Part shown: positions 28,960-38,804 of the stretch, in pieces
Layout: the number at the start of each line of letters is the position of its first letter
Numbering within the stretch: position 1 is the first letter of the stretch
From: Rikenellaceae bacterium
GTDB lineage: Bacteria > Bacteroidota > Bacteroidia > Bacteroidales > UBA932
NCBI GenBank assembly: GCA_022771245.1
Contig: JALFCH010000151.1
Coordinates: 1 to 57,242 of the forward strand
DNA: 57,242 nucleotides
Reading direction: 5' to 3'
Program-made: the position numbers and the translations under genes
Notes under the pieces: generated by a model
Told to the model about the DNA's origin: nothing
Databases searched by the model: none
The model's input: the letters and a program-made list of their open reading frames with translations, nothing else

Positions 28960-29788
28960 GCCTTGTGATAAAGGCCTTATAATAGCTCTTTGAAACGGAT
29001 ATTTCCTTTCTGTCCTTGTTGTCGATGACTATGTCGGCGCGCTTGTGACCACGGACAAATTCGTATATGTGATTGAGATTCACGATGTAGGAACGGTGGC
29101 ATCGCATAAGTGAGGTCCCTTCCAGCATCGCATCCAGTTTCTGGGTGGGGCAACGGAGCATATATTTGTGTTCAATGCCTTCAGAAAGATAATGAATCAT
29201 CACGTAGTTGTCCTGGGATTCCATATAGAGGATTGCATCGGCGCGCAGGGTCAGGGCAGGTTCACCTTTATAATCATAGAGAGTGACCCTGTCCTTGTTC
29301 TCATTGGCTGCGATTCCGGCTTTGAAGGCATCGAACTCTTCCTTCAGGGCCATATATGAAGCTCCGAGGCAGAGAAAGGCATAAGGCAGTGCAATTATGA
29401 GAGTTACGCACAGAGAAGCCTTCAGAAAAAGGGATAGGCTGATCGGTACTTCGTAATCTGTGGCGGCCGGCGTAAGCAGCAGATAGTCAAGGGCAAGGGC
29501 CATATATTCGACGGCAACCCAGAGTATGAATTTGACCAGGGTGAGACGGTGTAAGGACTGATATTTGTAGATTATCACCTTGCTCAATGTCATTATGGAG
29601 ATTGCGATGGCGTAGAAAACAAGCGTGAAACCGAAATTGCGCCAAGATTTGAATCCCAGCCAGATAGTGTCTGAATAATACCCGTAGATCAGAAGCAGGG
29701 GAATGGAAAACAGGAATATCGTGAGCACGGAAAGTGTCAGAAAACGTTTCGAAAACAAGTATTTGTGCATTTCCATATTCAGTGACAT
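28946..29788 (-). CDS. Membrane-anchored LytTR DNA-binding regulator
   Basis: Several N-terminal TM segments, then a LytTR domain (ILYMESQDNYVMIHYLSEG...LMRCHRSYIVNLNHI...ISVSKSYYKAFITRL). 3' end overlaps the ligase by 14 nt. Confidence 0.85.
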   Translation of the reverse strand: MSLNMEMHKYLFSKRFLTLSVLTIFLFSIPLLLIYGYYSDTIWLGFKSWRNFGFTLVFYAIAISIMTLSKVIIYKYQSLHRLTLVKFILWVAVEYMALALDYLLLTPAATDYEVPISLSLFLKASLCVTLIIALPYAFLCLGASYMALKEEFDAFKAGIAANENKDRVTLYDYKGEPALTLRADAILYMESQDNYVMIHYLSEGIEHKYMLRCPTQKLDAMLEGTSLMRCHRSYIVNLNHIYEFVRGHKRADIVIDNKDRKEISVSKSYYKAFITRLRNT

Positions 29789-29843
29789 TTAGTCAAAATC
29801 GGCGCAAGGTACAAAAAACTTGCGAACCATAAAAATACAACAG

Positions 29844-31103
29844 ATGAACAAAGATAGACGTGTCGTAGTGACAGGAATGGGGGTTATCTCCCCGATAGGT
29901 AACAATATTGAAGATTTCAAGGCGGCTCTTTTTGCCGGGAAGTGCGGCATTTCGCCCCTTGATTTCGGAGATGAAAGGGATGCTGACGGCATCAATGTGA
30001 AGGTGGCCGGTCAGGTCAGGGACTTTAATCCGGCAGATTTCGGGCTCACTCCTCAGGAAATACGAAAGACGGACAAATTCAGCCATTTTGCACTTGCAGC
30101 TGCGCTCCAGGCTCTCAAGGACAGCGGACTTGTGCCGGGAGAGAACGTCAGCGGGGATATGTTGGGCGTATATATGGGGTCCGGTATCGGAGGTCTCGAC
30201 ACATTTGTACGCCAGACCAAGAATATGACTGAGAACGGTGGCGGAAGGGTGTCTCCGATGTTCATACCTATGATGATAGGCAATATAGCTGGGGCCAATA
30301 TAGCCATAAAGGTGGGTGCCCAAGGACCTTGTCTTACCCACGTGAGCGCTTGTGCTACAGGTACCAATGCCATAGGAGAGGCCTTTTATGCCATTCAGAG
30401 GGGAGATGCCGAGGCCATCATAGCCGGGGGCAGCGAATCCGCAATCAATCCCATAGCCTTAGGAGGATTTCAGAATGCCCGTGCACTTTCACTGGAGGAA
30501 GACCCGCTCAAGGCCTGCCTGCCTTTCGATGCCCGCAGAAAGGGATTCGTGATGGGCGAGGGGGCCGGTGCACTGGTGCTTGAGGAATATGAACACGCAA
30601 GGCTCAGGGGTGCAAAGATACTGGCTGAAATCTGCGGCTACGGCAACACCTGCGATGCATATCACGTAACTGCTCCCTCTCCGGACGGAAAACCTGCATC
30701 CAGGGCTATCGCAAAGGCGCTCAAACAGGCGGAATTCAGCTCTGGAGAGTCTCTCTACATCAATGCCCACGGCACCGGAACCCATCTCAACGATACCTGT
30801 GAAACCTTGGCAATCAAGCTTGCACTCGGAGAGGACCTGGCCCGAAAGGCGGCCATAAGTTCGACCAAGTCAATGACCGGACATCTGCTCGGGGCAGCCG
30901 GGGCAGTCGAAGCCATTGCCTGCGTGCTTGCCATAAACGAAAGTCTTGTTCCTCCGACCATAGGACTCGAACAGAGGGACCCGGAGTGTGACTTGGACTA
31001 TGTGCCTCTGCAGGCTCGTCAGATGAACATAGATATAGCCTTGAGCAATTCTCTGGGCTTCGGCGGACACAACGCAGCCATTGTTTTCAGAAAAGTTAAG
31101 TAA
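29844..31103 (+). CDS. fabF: Beta-ketoacyl-ACP synthase II-like
   Basis: VVVTGMGVISPIGN, VSACATGTNAIG (Cys), INAHGTGTHLND and SSTKSMTGHLLGAAG (His) motifs. Confidence 0.92.
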   Translation: MNKDRRVVVTGMGVISPIGNNIEDFKAALFAGKCGISPLDFGDERDADGINVKVAGQVRDFNPADFGLTPQEIRKTDKFSHFALAAALQALKDSGLVPGENVSGDMLGVYMGSGIGGLDTFVRQTKNMTENGGGRVSPMFIPMMIGNIAGANIAIKVGAQGPCLTHVSACATGTNAIGEAFYAIQRGDAEAIIAGGSESAINPIALGGFQNARALSLEEDPLKACLPFDARRKGFVMGEGAGALVLEEYEHARLRGAKILAEICGYGNTCDAYHVTAPSPDGKPASRAIAKALKQAEFSSGESLYINAHGTGTHLNDTCETLAIKLALGEDLARKAAISSTKSMTGHLLGAAGAVEAIACVLAINESLVPPTIGLEQRDPECDLDYVPLQARQMNIDIALSNSLGFGGHNAAIVFRKVK

Positions 31104-31130
31104 GCATATCGTTAGAAAAGTAAAATATAA

Positions 31131-31562
31131 ATGGAAAAGGAAGAAATAAAAACACTGCTGCCCCACAGGGAACCTATGTTGTTGGTTGACAGGATGGAGA
31201 TGGATGGGGAGTGTTGCGTATCCGAGTACAAGGTGAGGGGAGACGAGTATTTCCTTCAGGGACATTTCCCCGGAATGCCGGTGGTGCCCGGGGTCATACT
31301 TTGCGAAATGATGGGACAGGGTTCATCCTTGCTCTTGCGCGAGAGATTGGACGGAAAGATTGTTCCTATGTTCATCGGGATGGAAAATGTGCGTTTCAAG
31401 CATCCGGTACATCCGGGAGACGTGGTTCAGTCCCGTGCCAAAATCCTGCAAATCAGGGGAAATTTGATTTTTATTGAATCCAAGGCCACCGTGAACGGAC
31501 AACTTTGCTGTTCCGCCCACCTGAATGTGGCATTGGTGGATCCACCGACAAAGACAGAATGA
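31131..31562 (+). CDS. fabZ: 3-hydroxyacyl-ACP dehydratase
   Basis: LLPHREPMLLVDRM, LQGHFPGMPVVPGVILCEMMGQ hotdog active-site motifs. Confidence 0.9.
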   Translation: MEKEEIKTLLPHREPMLLVDRMEMDGECCVSEYKVRGDEYFLQGHFPGMPVVPGVILCEMMGQGSSLLLRERLDGKIVPMFIGMENVRFKHPVHPGDVVQSRAKILQIRGNLIFIESKATVNGQLCCSAHLNVALVDPPTKTE

Positions 31563-31563
31563 T

Positions 31564-32355
31564 ATGGGAATACTGCAAGGAAAAAAAGGTATCATTTTCG
31601 GAGCACTGAATGATATGTCCATAGCCTGGAAAACCGCTCAGGCTGCCGTGCGTGAAGGCGCGGAAATAGTGCTCACAAACACTGCCCTGGCACTCCGTCT
31701 GGGTACCATCAATGATTTGGCTCGGGAGTGCAACGCCCCTGTAATCGTGGCCGACGCAACCAGTGTCGCCGACCTGGAGAAACTCGTGGACGGGGCTATG
31801 GAGCATTTCGGAGGCAAGTTCGACTTCGTTCTCCATTCGGTGGGAATGTCCCCGAACATCCGGAAGAACATCCCATATGAAGAGCTCAACTACGATTTTC
31901 TCGGCAAGACTCTGGACATCTCGGCAATATCCTTCCACAAACTGCTGAAGGTGCTGTATTCCAAAGATGCCCTCAATCCGGGCGGTTCCGTGGTGGCCCT
32001 GACCTATATCGCAGGTGACCGTGCAGTGGCAGGCTATTCCGATATGTCGGATGCGAAGGCTCTGCTGCAGTCCATCACGAGGACTTTCGGGAATATCTAT
32101 GCAAGGCATAACGGGGTGAGGGTCAATACCGTATCCCAGTCTCCGACCAAGACATCGGCAGGTCAGGGAATCGCCGGAATGGACAAGATGTTCGACTACG
32201 CGGACAGGATGTCGCCCCTGGGCAATGCCGATGCACAGGATTGTGCCGATTATATAACCACCCTTTTCAGTGACTATACGAGGAAGGTGACAATGCAGAA
32301 TCTGTATCACGACGGAGGATTCTCAAGTATGGTCTGCACGCCCGAAGTGCTATGA
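31564..32355 (+). CDS. fabI: Enoyl-ACP reductase, FabI type
   Basis: MGILQGKKGIIFGALNDMSIAWKTAQA; SVGMSPNIRKNIPYEE; SQSPTKTSAGQGIAG. Confidence 0.93.
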   Translation: MGILQGKKGIIFGALNDMSIAWKTAQAAVREGAEIVLTNTALALRLGTINDLARECNAPVIVADATSVADLEKLVDGAMEHFGGKFDFVLHSVGMSPNIRKNIPYEELNYDFLGKTLDISAISFHKLLKVLYSKDALNPGGSVVALTYIAGDRAVAGYSDMSDAKALLQSITRTFGNIYARHNGVRVNTVSQSPTKTSAGQGIAGMDKMFDYADRMSPLGNADAQDCADYITTLFSDYTRKVTMQNLYHDGGFSSMVCTPEVL

Positions 32356-33860
32356 TAAAGAAAGTATTGATAGCCAATCGCGGAGAAATCGCCGTGAGGG
32401 TGATGCGTTCCTGCTATGAGATGGGAATCCGCACCGTTGCAGTGTTCAGCGAGGCGGACCGGAGCAGCCGGCACGTGATGTATGCCGACGAGGCCGAGTG
32501 CATTGGTCCTGCTTCATCTTCAGACAGTTACCTTTGCATAGACAATATCATAGCGGCCGCAAAGAAGCACAAGGCTGACGCCATACATCCGGGCTATGGC
32601 TTCCTTTCTGAGAATCCCGCTTTTGCAAGACGCTGCGCAAAGGAGGGCATCATATTCATAGGCCCTTCGCCTGAAACAATGGAGAGGATGGGAGACAAGA
32701 TTCAGGCGCGCCGCACTATGATTGAGGCTGGGGTTCCGGTGGTTCCTGGGACCTGCGAGATGCTCCCTTCGGCTGAAGAGGCTGTGCGGGTATGCTCCGA
32801 AATCGGCTATCCCGTGATGATTAAGGCTTCTATGGGAGGTGGAGGCAAAGGTATGCGTGTGGCGAGGACTGCGGATGAAGTGCCTCTTATGTATGAGGCT
32901 GCCCGTTCCGAGGCCATTTCTTCTTTCGGGGACGGTACCGTGTATATCGAGAAATTCGTTGAGTCTCCGCATCATATTGAGATACAGATACTTGGCGATA
33001 AACACGGCAATGTGGTACACCTTTTCGACAGGGAGTGTTCGGTACAGCGCAGGCATCAGAAAATCGTGGAGGAGAGTCCGAGTCCTTTCATAGACGATTC
33101 CACCCGCAAGGCTATGGGAGAGGCGGCAGTGGCAGCGGCAAGGCACGTGGGCTATGTGGGAGCCGGGACCATAGAATTCCTCGTGGACGGAAGGCAGAAT
33201 TTCTATTTCCTCGAAATGAACACCCGCCTCCAGGTGGAACATCCTGTCACAGAGGAAGTCTGCGGTATGGACCTGGTGAAACAGCAAATCCGCATAGCCT
33301 CGGGGGAGGCCCTTTCCTTCCGCCAGGAGGACATACGCCAGAGGGGACACGCAATCGAGTGCCGTATCTGTGCAGAGGATGCGGACAACGGTTTCAGACC
33401 TTCTCCGGGACTGATTAAGCAACTTATTGAGCCTCAGGGAAATGGTGTAAGGATAGACTCCTATATTTACGAGGGCTATGAAATTCCCGTACACTACGAC
33501 CCTATGGTAGGCAAACTCATAGTCCACGCCTCCAGACGCGACTATGCCATAGAGAGAATGAGGAGGGCCCTTTATGAGTACAAGATAACAGGGCTGACAA
33601 CCAATATGGGCTACCTCCGGCGCATAATCGACGTGCCGCAGTTCAAGAACGGATGTTATGATACATCTTTCGTGGAGGCCAATGCAGACAGGCTTGCAGC
33701 ACGCAAGGGCTATCACAATGATGCCGAGGATATGGCGCTGATTGCAGCATATCTGGATTATCTTATGAATTACGAAGAGAATACCTCTGACACCCGGGAC
33801 GATTCGGCCCTCAGCCGCTGGCGTTCATTCGGGTTGCAGAAGGGTGTGCTCAGAATTTGA
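32352..33860 (+). CDS. accC: Biotin carboxylase subunit of acyl-CoA carboxylase
   Basis: IKKVLIANRGEIAVRVMRSCYEMGIRTVAVFSEADR; MIKASMGGGGKGMR; FYFLEMNTRLQVEHPVTEEVCGMDLVKQQI. Confidence 0.95.
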   Translation: MIKKVLIANRGEIAVRVMRSCYEMGIRTVAVFSEADRSSRHVMYADEAECIGPASSSDSYLCIDNIIAAAKKHKADAIHPGYGFLSENPAFARRCAKEGIIFIGPSPETMERMGDKIQARRTMIEAGVPVVPGTCEMLPSAEEAVRVCSEIGYPVMIKASMGGGGKGMRVARTADEVPLMYEAARSEAISSFGDGTVYIEKFVESPHHIEIQILGDKHGNVVHLFDRECSVQRRHQKIVEESPSPFIDDSTRKAMGEAAVAAARHVGYVGAGTIEFLVDGRQNFYFLEMNTRLQVEHPVTEEVCGMDLVKQQIRIASGEALSFRQEDIRQRGHAIECRICAEDADNGFRPSPGLIKQLIEPQGNGVRIDSYIYEGYEIPVHYDPMVGKLIVHASRRDYAIERMRRALYEYKITGLTTNMGYLRRIIDVPQFKNGCYDTSFVEANADRLAARKGYHNDAEDMALIAAYLDYLMNYEENTSDTRDDSALSRWRSFGLQKGVLRI

Positions 33861-33867
33861 CGGAATT

Positions 33868-34380
33868 ATGGAAATAAAGATAGGTGACAGACTGGCGGAG
33901 GTGACTCTCCTGTCCAAGGACGGCAACAAGGTGAGCGTGGACGTGGACGGCAGGATTTTCAACGTGGACATCTGCATATTCTCCAACGGCCAGTGTTCCA
34001 TTTTGCATAACGGACTGTCCTACAACCCTTTCATAGTGCACGATGAAGGCAGTAAGCACTATGCTGTGAGCCTGAACTATTCCCGCTATGAGATAGATAT
34101 GCTCGATTCCCAGGCCAAATATATGAGGATGAGAAAGCGCAGCGGTCTGGAGAATGCGGACAACAGGGTGACGGCTCCTATGCCATCGAAGGTCATCAAA
34201 GTGCTGGTGAAAGAGGGTCAGAGCGTTAAGAAGGACGAGGTGCTTATGGTGCTTGAGGCTATGAAGATGCAATCGATGGTCAAGGCACCAAAGGATTGCA
34301 GGGTGATGAAGGTCAGTTGTGCGGACAATGACAGCGTGATGGCCAACCAGGAACTTATGCTTCTTGAATTTGAGGAATAA
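33868..34380 (+). CDS. Biotin carboxyl carrier subunit
   Basis: C-terminal biotinyl domain: VTAPMPSKVIKVLVKEGQSVKKDEVLMVLEAMKMQSMVKAP (EAMKM biotinylation motif). Confidence 0.92.
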   Translation: MEIKIGDRLAEVTLLSKDGNKVSVDVDGRIFNVDICIFSNGQCSILHNGLSYNPFIVHDEGSKHYAVSLNYSRYEIDMLDSQAKYMRMRKRSGLENADNRVTAPMPSKVIKVLVKEGQSVKKDEVLMVLEAMKMQSMVKAPKDCRVMKVSCADNDSVMANQELMLLEFEE

Positions 34381-34381
34381 T

Positions 34382-35824
34382 ATGGGAAAGAAACTTACTG
34401 TATATGAGAGAATAGAGACCCTGCTCGACAAGGGCAGTTTCACCGAAGTGGACAAATATGTGAAGCACCGTTGCACTGATTTCGGGATGGAGAAAAAGAG
34501 AGTGGCCGGGGACGGGGTGGTCTGCGGCTACGGAAAGATCGACGGCAGGACTGTCTATGTCTATGCCTTCGATTTCAGCGTGCTGGGAGGTTCCCTGAGT
34601 GCGGCCAATTCCAGGAAAATAGCCAAGATGCAGGATATGGCCCTCAAGTGCGGTGCTCCGATAATCGGTCTGAATGACTCAGGTGGAGCACGCATTCAGG
34701 AAGGTGTGGAGAGTCTCACCGGGTTTGCTGAGATTTTCCGCCGCAATGTGATGTCTTCCGGAGTCATTCCGCAAATCAGTGCCATTATGGGGCCTTGTGC
34801 CGGCGGGTCCTGCTATTCTCCCGCCTTGACCGATTTCATACTTATGGTGGAAGGGGAGAGTCAGATGTTCATCACTGGGCCCAATGTCATCAGGCAGACC
34901 ACCAACGAAGAGTGCGACAAGGAAACTCTCGGCGGGGCCAAGGTGCACGCGATGACCTCCGGAGTATGCAGTCTTGTGTGCAGGGACGACGAGGAATGCC
35001 TGATGACCATACGTGAACTCCTGGGCTTCATACCTTCCAACAATATGGAAGACGCACCTGTGCATCCGGCCACTGATGATGTGGACCGCGTTTGCCACGA
35101 ACTGGACAATGTGGTGCCTGCCAATCCGAACATCCCATATAATATCAAGGACATCATCGAGCCTATTTGCGACCAGCAGTATTTCTTTGAAATCCAGCCT
35201 GATTTCGCCAAAAACATAGTGGTGGGATTCGGAAGGATGGCCGGGCGTTCAGTGGGTTTCGTGGCAAATCAGCCGAACTATCTTGCCGGTGCCATAGACA
35301 TTGATGCCAGCGACAAGGCGGCACGATTCATCCAGTTCTGCGACTCTTTCAACATTCCCATTGTGGCGATCGAGGACGTTCCGGGCTTCCTGCCGGGCAT
35401 ACAGCAGGAACACGCCGGAATCATACGTCACGGTGCCAAAATCGTCTATGCTTTTGCAGAGGCCACCGTCCCGAAAATCACTCTCATCACCCGCAAGGCT
35501 TATGGCGGAGCATATATCGTGATGAATTCCAAGCAGATAGGTGCAGACATCAACCTTGCATATCCAAGCGCCGAGATTGCCGTGATGGGTGCCAAGGGAG
35601 CCGTGAGCATACTTTACCGCAAGGAGGAGCCCGAAAACATTCCCGCACGCATCAAGGAATACGAGGACAAATTCGCCAACCCTTACTTTGCTGCCGAATT
35701 GGGCTATATAGATGACATCATCCAGCCCGCCGACACCCGCAGAGCCATAATCCAAGCCCTGGACTGCTGCCGCAACAAGAGCGTGAGCAACCCTCCGAAG
35801 AAGCACGGCAATATGCCTATGTGA
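34382..35824 (+). CDS. Acyl-CoA (propionyl-CoA-type) carboxylase carboxyltransferase subunit
   Basis: LTVYERIETLLDKGSFTEVDKYVKHRCTDFGM; GLNDSGGARIQEGVESL; GPCAGGSCYSPALTDFILM; EDVPGFLPGIQQEHAGIIRHGAKIVYAFAEATVPKIT. Confidence 0.93.
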   Translation: MGKKLTVYERIETLLDKGSFTEVDKYVKHRCTDFGMEKKRVAGDGVVCGYGKIDGRTVYVYAFDFSVLGGSLSAANSRKIAKMQDMALKCGAPIIGLNDSGGARIQEGVESLTGFAEIFRRNVMSSGVIPQISAIMGPCAGGSCYSPALTDFILMVEGESQMFITGPNVIRQTTNEECDKETLGGAKVHAMTSGVCSLVCRDDEECLMTIRELLGFIPSNNMEDAPVHPATDDVDRVCHELDNVVPANPNIPYNIKDIIEPICDQQYFFEIQPDFAKNIVVGFGRMAGRSVGFVANQPNYLAGAIDIDASDKAARFIQFCDSFNIPIVAIEDVPGFLPGIQQEHAGIIRHGAKIVYAFAEATVPKITLITRKAYGGAYIVMNSKQIGADINLAYPSAEIAVMGAKGAVSILYRKEEPENIPARIKEYEDKFANPYFAAELGYIDDIIQPADTRRAIIQALDCCRNKSVSNPPKKHGNMPM

Positions 35825-35885
35825 TTGTTCAATATTTCACGCCGTTACGTCGTATAGGCTTCCGACCTCCGGGTGAATCATCCAA

Positions 35886-35942
35886 AATCTGGGCAGCGTG
35901 GTTCTTTGAATCAGCCGAGAATCTGGGCAGCGTGGTCCTTTG
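35886..35942. repeat. Direct duplication of 23 bp at the bcp 3' end
   Basis: AATCTGGGCAGCGTGGTTCTTTG (35886-35908) and AATCTGGGCAGCGTGGTCCTTTG (35920-35942), 22/23 identical. Confidence 0.8.
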
Positions 35943-36357
35943 TGTCCACCTTCTCGATAATCCTCTCCAGCACTCCTTCCCCGTTGAAGATGAAGGTGCG
36001 TCTGAGAGTGCCCACGCAAGTCTTGCCGCACATCTTCTTCTCTCCCCAGGCACCGAAATCCTGAAGCATCTGCGTGCTCTTGTCGGAAAGAAGAGTAAAA
36101 GGCAGGTCGAATTTGTCGATGAATTTGCGGTGTGAAGCCGCGCTGTCCTTGCTCACTCCCACCACATTGTAGCCCTGAGCCTTCAGAGCCTCATAATTGT
36201 CCCTGAGGTTGCAGGCTTCCGCTGTACATCCCGGAGTATTGTCCTTAGGATAGAAATAAACAATGGTCTTCTTCCCGATAAAATCCTTGGAACTCACAAC
36301 ATTCCCGTCCTGGTCCACAACCTCGAACTCAGGCATCTTGTCTCCGATTTTCAACAT
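35911..36357 (-). CDS. bcp: Thioredoxin-dependent thiol peroxidase (peroxiredoxin, Bcp/PrxQ)
   Basis: MLKIGDKMPEFEVVDQDGN...KTIVYFYPKDNTPGCTAEACNLRDNYEAL. Confidence 0.93.
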   Translation of the reverse strand: MLKIGDKMPEFEVVDQDGNVVSSKDFIGKKTIVYFYPKDNTPGCTAEACNLRDNYEALKAQGYNVVGVSKDSAASHRKFIDKFDLPFTLLSDKSTQMLQDFGAWGEKKMCGKTCVGTLRRTFIFNGEGVLERIIEKVDTKDHAAQILG

Positions 36358-36369
36358 AGTTTCCTACGA

Positions 36370-37458
36370 TTATATGTCTTTGTAGTATTTCTTGAGAATC
36401 TTCAGAATAGGCTTTTCAATTGATTCTTCCCACAATGAGTAGCCGTGGTCGTTAGGATGCACTCCGTCGGCAGTTGAGGACTCGCCATTGTGGAGAGCGG
36501 CATCGGGCTTGATGTAATAGACATCCTTGTACTCCTTGCAGATCTCTCTCATAAGGCTGTCGGACAGGGCTCTGCGACCTTCGAACTCCTTCTGTGCACT
36601 GGTGTCGAAATTCTCCATCTCCCAGTAGATGGTGCGCTGGACTATGATGGGCTTGCCCGGATGTGCCTTAACCATTCTTTCGATGAATGGCCTGAGACGT
36701 TCTTTTATCATAGGAATGTTCGGATTGGAGAACGGGTCAAAGACATAGGCATCCGCCTCCACTTGCTCAAGCACATCCGCAAAATATGGCTGCATCTTGC
36801 AATTGCCGCTGAATCCGAGAGTTATGGGTTGCAATCCGGTGCGGCGCATAAACTGCACAGGATAGCTCATTCCCGCACGTGTGGTGCTTATGCCGTGGGT
36901 GAAACTGCTGCCGTGGAAGACAATCTTGTGGCGGAAAGGGGATTCCATAGGTTCGATGTGGGTGGCTCCGGCAACACATACCTTGCAGGATTTGATTTCA
37001 GTGCAGATCGGGAGATAGAGAAGACATTCCTTTTCCCCGGGAGCCATATCTTTGACAATTCTGTGGATGGCTTCCTTGTTTTTGTGGTTGCCTGGAAAAT
37101 CTGTCATTCCTGCCCAGAGCCATTTCCCGTCCTTTCTGATATAGAGGTCGAAGCCTCTGTAGGAACGATAGGAATCCCAGTCGGCATTGTCAAAGTCCAT
37201 TTTAACACCAATGGCTTCAGCGTCGGTTGTGAACAGCACAGCGAGACCGGCTGCGTAGCGGCATTGCATATTCTCCCACTGGGTGAAACCTTTGAAACGG
37301 CAAGTGTCGATTCTATGGTAAGGGTTGGGGGTGTCGTAGAATGCCTTTCCCACGAGGTTGAGCTCCGATGCCTCAACTTCAAGATTCTTATTCCAGTTTT
37401 GTGCGGAAAGCGGAAGCGCCAGCATCAGAATGGTGGCAATGATTATCAGTTTCTTCAT
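36370..37458 (-). CDS. Secreted SGNH/GDSL hydrolase
   Basis: Signal peptide; HKIVFHGSSFTHGISTTRAGMSYPVQFMRRTGLQPITLGFSGN and DGVHPNDHGYSLWEESI (DxxH). Confidence 0.85.
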   Translation of the reverse strand: MKKLIIIATILMLALPLSAQNWNKNLEVEASELNLVGKAFYDTPNPYHRIDTCRFKGFTQWENMQCRYAAGLAVLFTTDAEAIGVKMDFDNADWDSYRSYRGFDLYIRKDGKWLWAGMTDFPGNHKNKEAIHRIVKDMAPGEKECLLYLPICTEIKSCKVCVAGATHIEPMESPFRHKIVFHGSSFTHGISTTRAGMSYPVQFMRRTGLQPITLGFSGNCKMQPYFADVLEQVEADAYVFDPFSNPNIPMIKERLRPFIERMVKAHPGKPIIVQRTIYWEMENFDTSAQKEFEGRRALSDSLMREICKEYKDVYYIKPDAALHNGESSTADGVHPNDHGYSLWEESIEKPILKILKKYYKDI

Positions 37459-37631
37459 ATCAAATATTGATTTGTAAAATTTGTAAAAGTCCTGTCAGTA
37501 TGTGTAAAAGTCCTGTTATTATGAAAACCTTAAGGTAGTCTTTCAAAGATATGTTACAAAATCCGGCATAAGGGCTCCGGGCGGCAAAAATACGAAATTT
37601 CTCGAATATCATTGCCTCGCCTTGAGGATAC

Positions 37632-37645
37632 TTTTTGAGGATTAC
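37632..37645. repeat. Short truncated MITE terminus (TTTTTGAGGATTAC)
   Basis: Identical to the last 14 bp of the element core. Confidence 0.4.
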
Positions 37646-37729
37646 TGAAGTTTTACATTTTTTCCGTAGTTTTGTAACAATTTTGCGGCTTTCCCGTCTT
37701 TCTGTTGCGAACATTAAAAATTCAGAAAT

Positions 37730-38287
37730 ATGAAAAAGTTTTATGCAACAATTGCAGTGATTATGCTGCTCTCGGCTCCTTCACTGTGTCTGTCAGCTCA
37801 GGCTGATGCAAACTCCGGGGCAAGTGTGGAATACAGTAATGACGGCAACAAAAAGAAGGTGAAAACCGGAGAGGTACTCACGCTCAACAAGGTCGTCAAG
37901 AAGTACAAGGACAGCAGGAAGGCGGAATACATCAAATTTGACGGATTCCTTCTCTCTCTTGCCAAAATGGGGATGAAGGCAGATGGAGAACTGCCGCCTC
38001 AGGCTGTGGATGCCCTCAAGAGTATGGTCATTCTTTCCATGGACGACTGCTCGCCGGAGCTCAGACAGAATTTCAAGGCTGATATGGAGAGTGCTCTTGC
38101 CGGATGCGAGTTGATTCTCGAAGCCAAAGACGAAGAAGATACGGTGAGCATCTATGTGGGTAAAATGGAAGGAGAATACTTTGAGGACTTCATAATCTAT
38201 GAGGCCGACGACTGCGACCTTGTAATTATGCAGGGCAAGTTCCCGATGTCCGCCCTTCAGCAGATGGTAAACGAACACAAGGACTGA
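37730..38287 (+). CDS. Secreted DUF4252-like protein
   Basis: Signal peptide; C-terminal YVGKMEGEYFEDFIIYEADDCDLVIMQGKFPMSALQQMV resembles the DUF4252 pattern and its paralog at 39229-39705. Confidence 0.65.
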   Translation: MKKFYATIAVIMLLSAPSLCLSAQADANSGASVEYSNDGNKKKVKTGEVLTLNKVVKKYKDSRKAEYIKFDGFLLSLAKMGMKADGELPPQAVDALKSMVILSMDDCSPELRQNFKADMESALAGCELILEAKDEEDTVSIYVGKMEGEYFEDFIIYEADDCDLVIMQGKFPMSALQQMVNEHKD

Positions 38288-38288
38288 T

Positions 38289-38780
38289 ATGACACACGAG
38301 GAGTTCAAGTCTGTCTGGCTGCCGCTGAATGCAACCTTCTACAGGACTGCCTGGGCGGTGCTCGGAAATGAGGCCGATGCCAAGGATGCAGTGCAGGAAC
38401 TCTATGTCAGGCTCTGGAACTCCAAGGACAAACTGGAAACTGTCCTTAATCCCGCTTCTTACGGCAATACCATAGTCAGGAACATAAGCCTTGACCTTAT
38501 CCGCAAGAAAAATGTGAGAAGAGGACAGGATATTGACTCCGCCGCAAACTGCCCCTCACTTGAGGAAACCGACAGGGGGACCATCAACAGGGAAACGGTA
38601 TCAGGTCTCTATGCAGCAATGGAAAAACTTCCGGAAGACGACCGCCTGCTTGTGCAGCTCAGGTTTTTCGAGGAGTTGGAATATGACGAAATCTGCAGGA
38701 GGACCGGCCTGAATCCGGTGAATGTGAGGGTGCGCATATCCAGGGCAAGACAGAAAATCAAGGCAGAACTTAAACGATGA
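38289..38780 (+). CDS. ECF-type RNA polymerase sigma factor
   Basis: NATFYRTAWAVLGNEADAKDAVQELYVRLWNSKDKLE; region 4 LEYDEICRRTGLNPVNVRVRISRARQKIKAELKR. Confidence 0.9.
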   Translation: MTHEEFKSVWLPLNATFYRTAWAVLGNEADAKDAVQELYVRLWNSKDKLETVLNPASYGNTIVRNISLDLIRKKNVRRGQDIDSAANCPSLEETDRGTINRETVSGLYAAMEKLPEDDRLLVQLRFFEELEYDEICRRTGLNPVNVRVRISRARQKIKAELKR

Positions 38781-38804
38781 TCTTATATTTATGAAGATAT
38801 TCCG

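Noticed and set aside
32520-33716. 398-aa minus-strand ORF antisense to accC
   Set aside because: Shadow ORF over a highly conserved biotin carboxylase.
37482-37516. Tandem TGTAAAAGTCCTGT motif (two copies)
   Set aside because: Only two 14-bp copies in AT-rich intergenic DNA; too little to claim a regulatory site.
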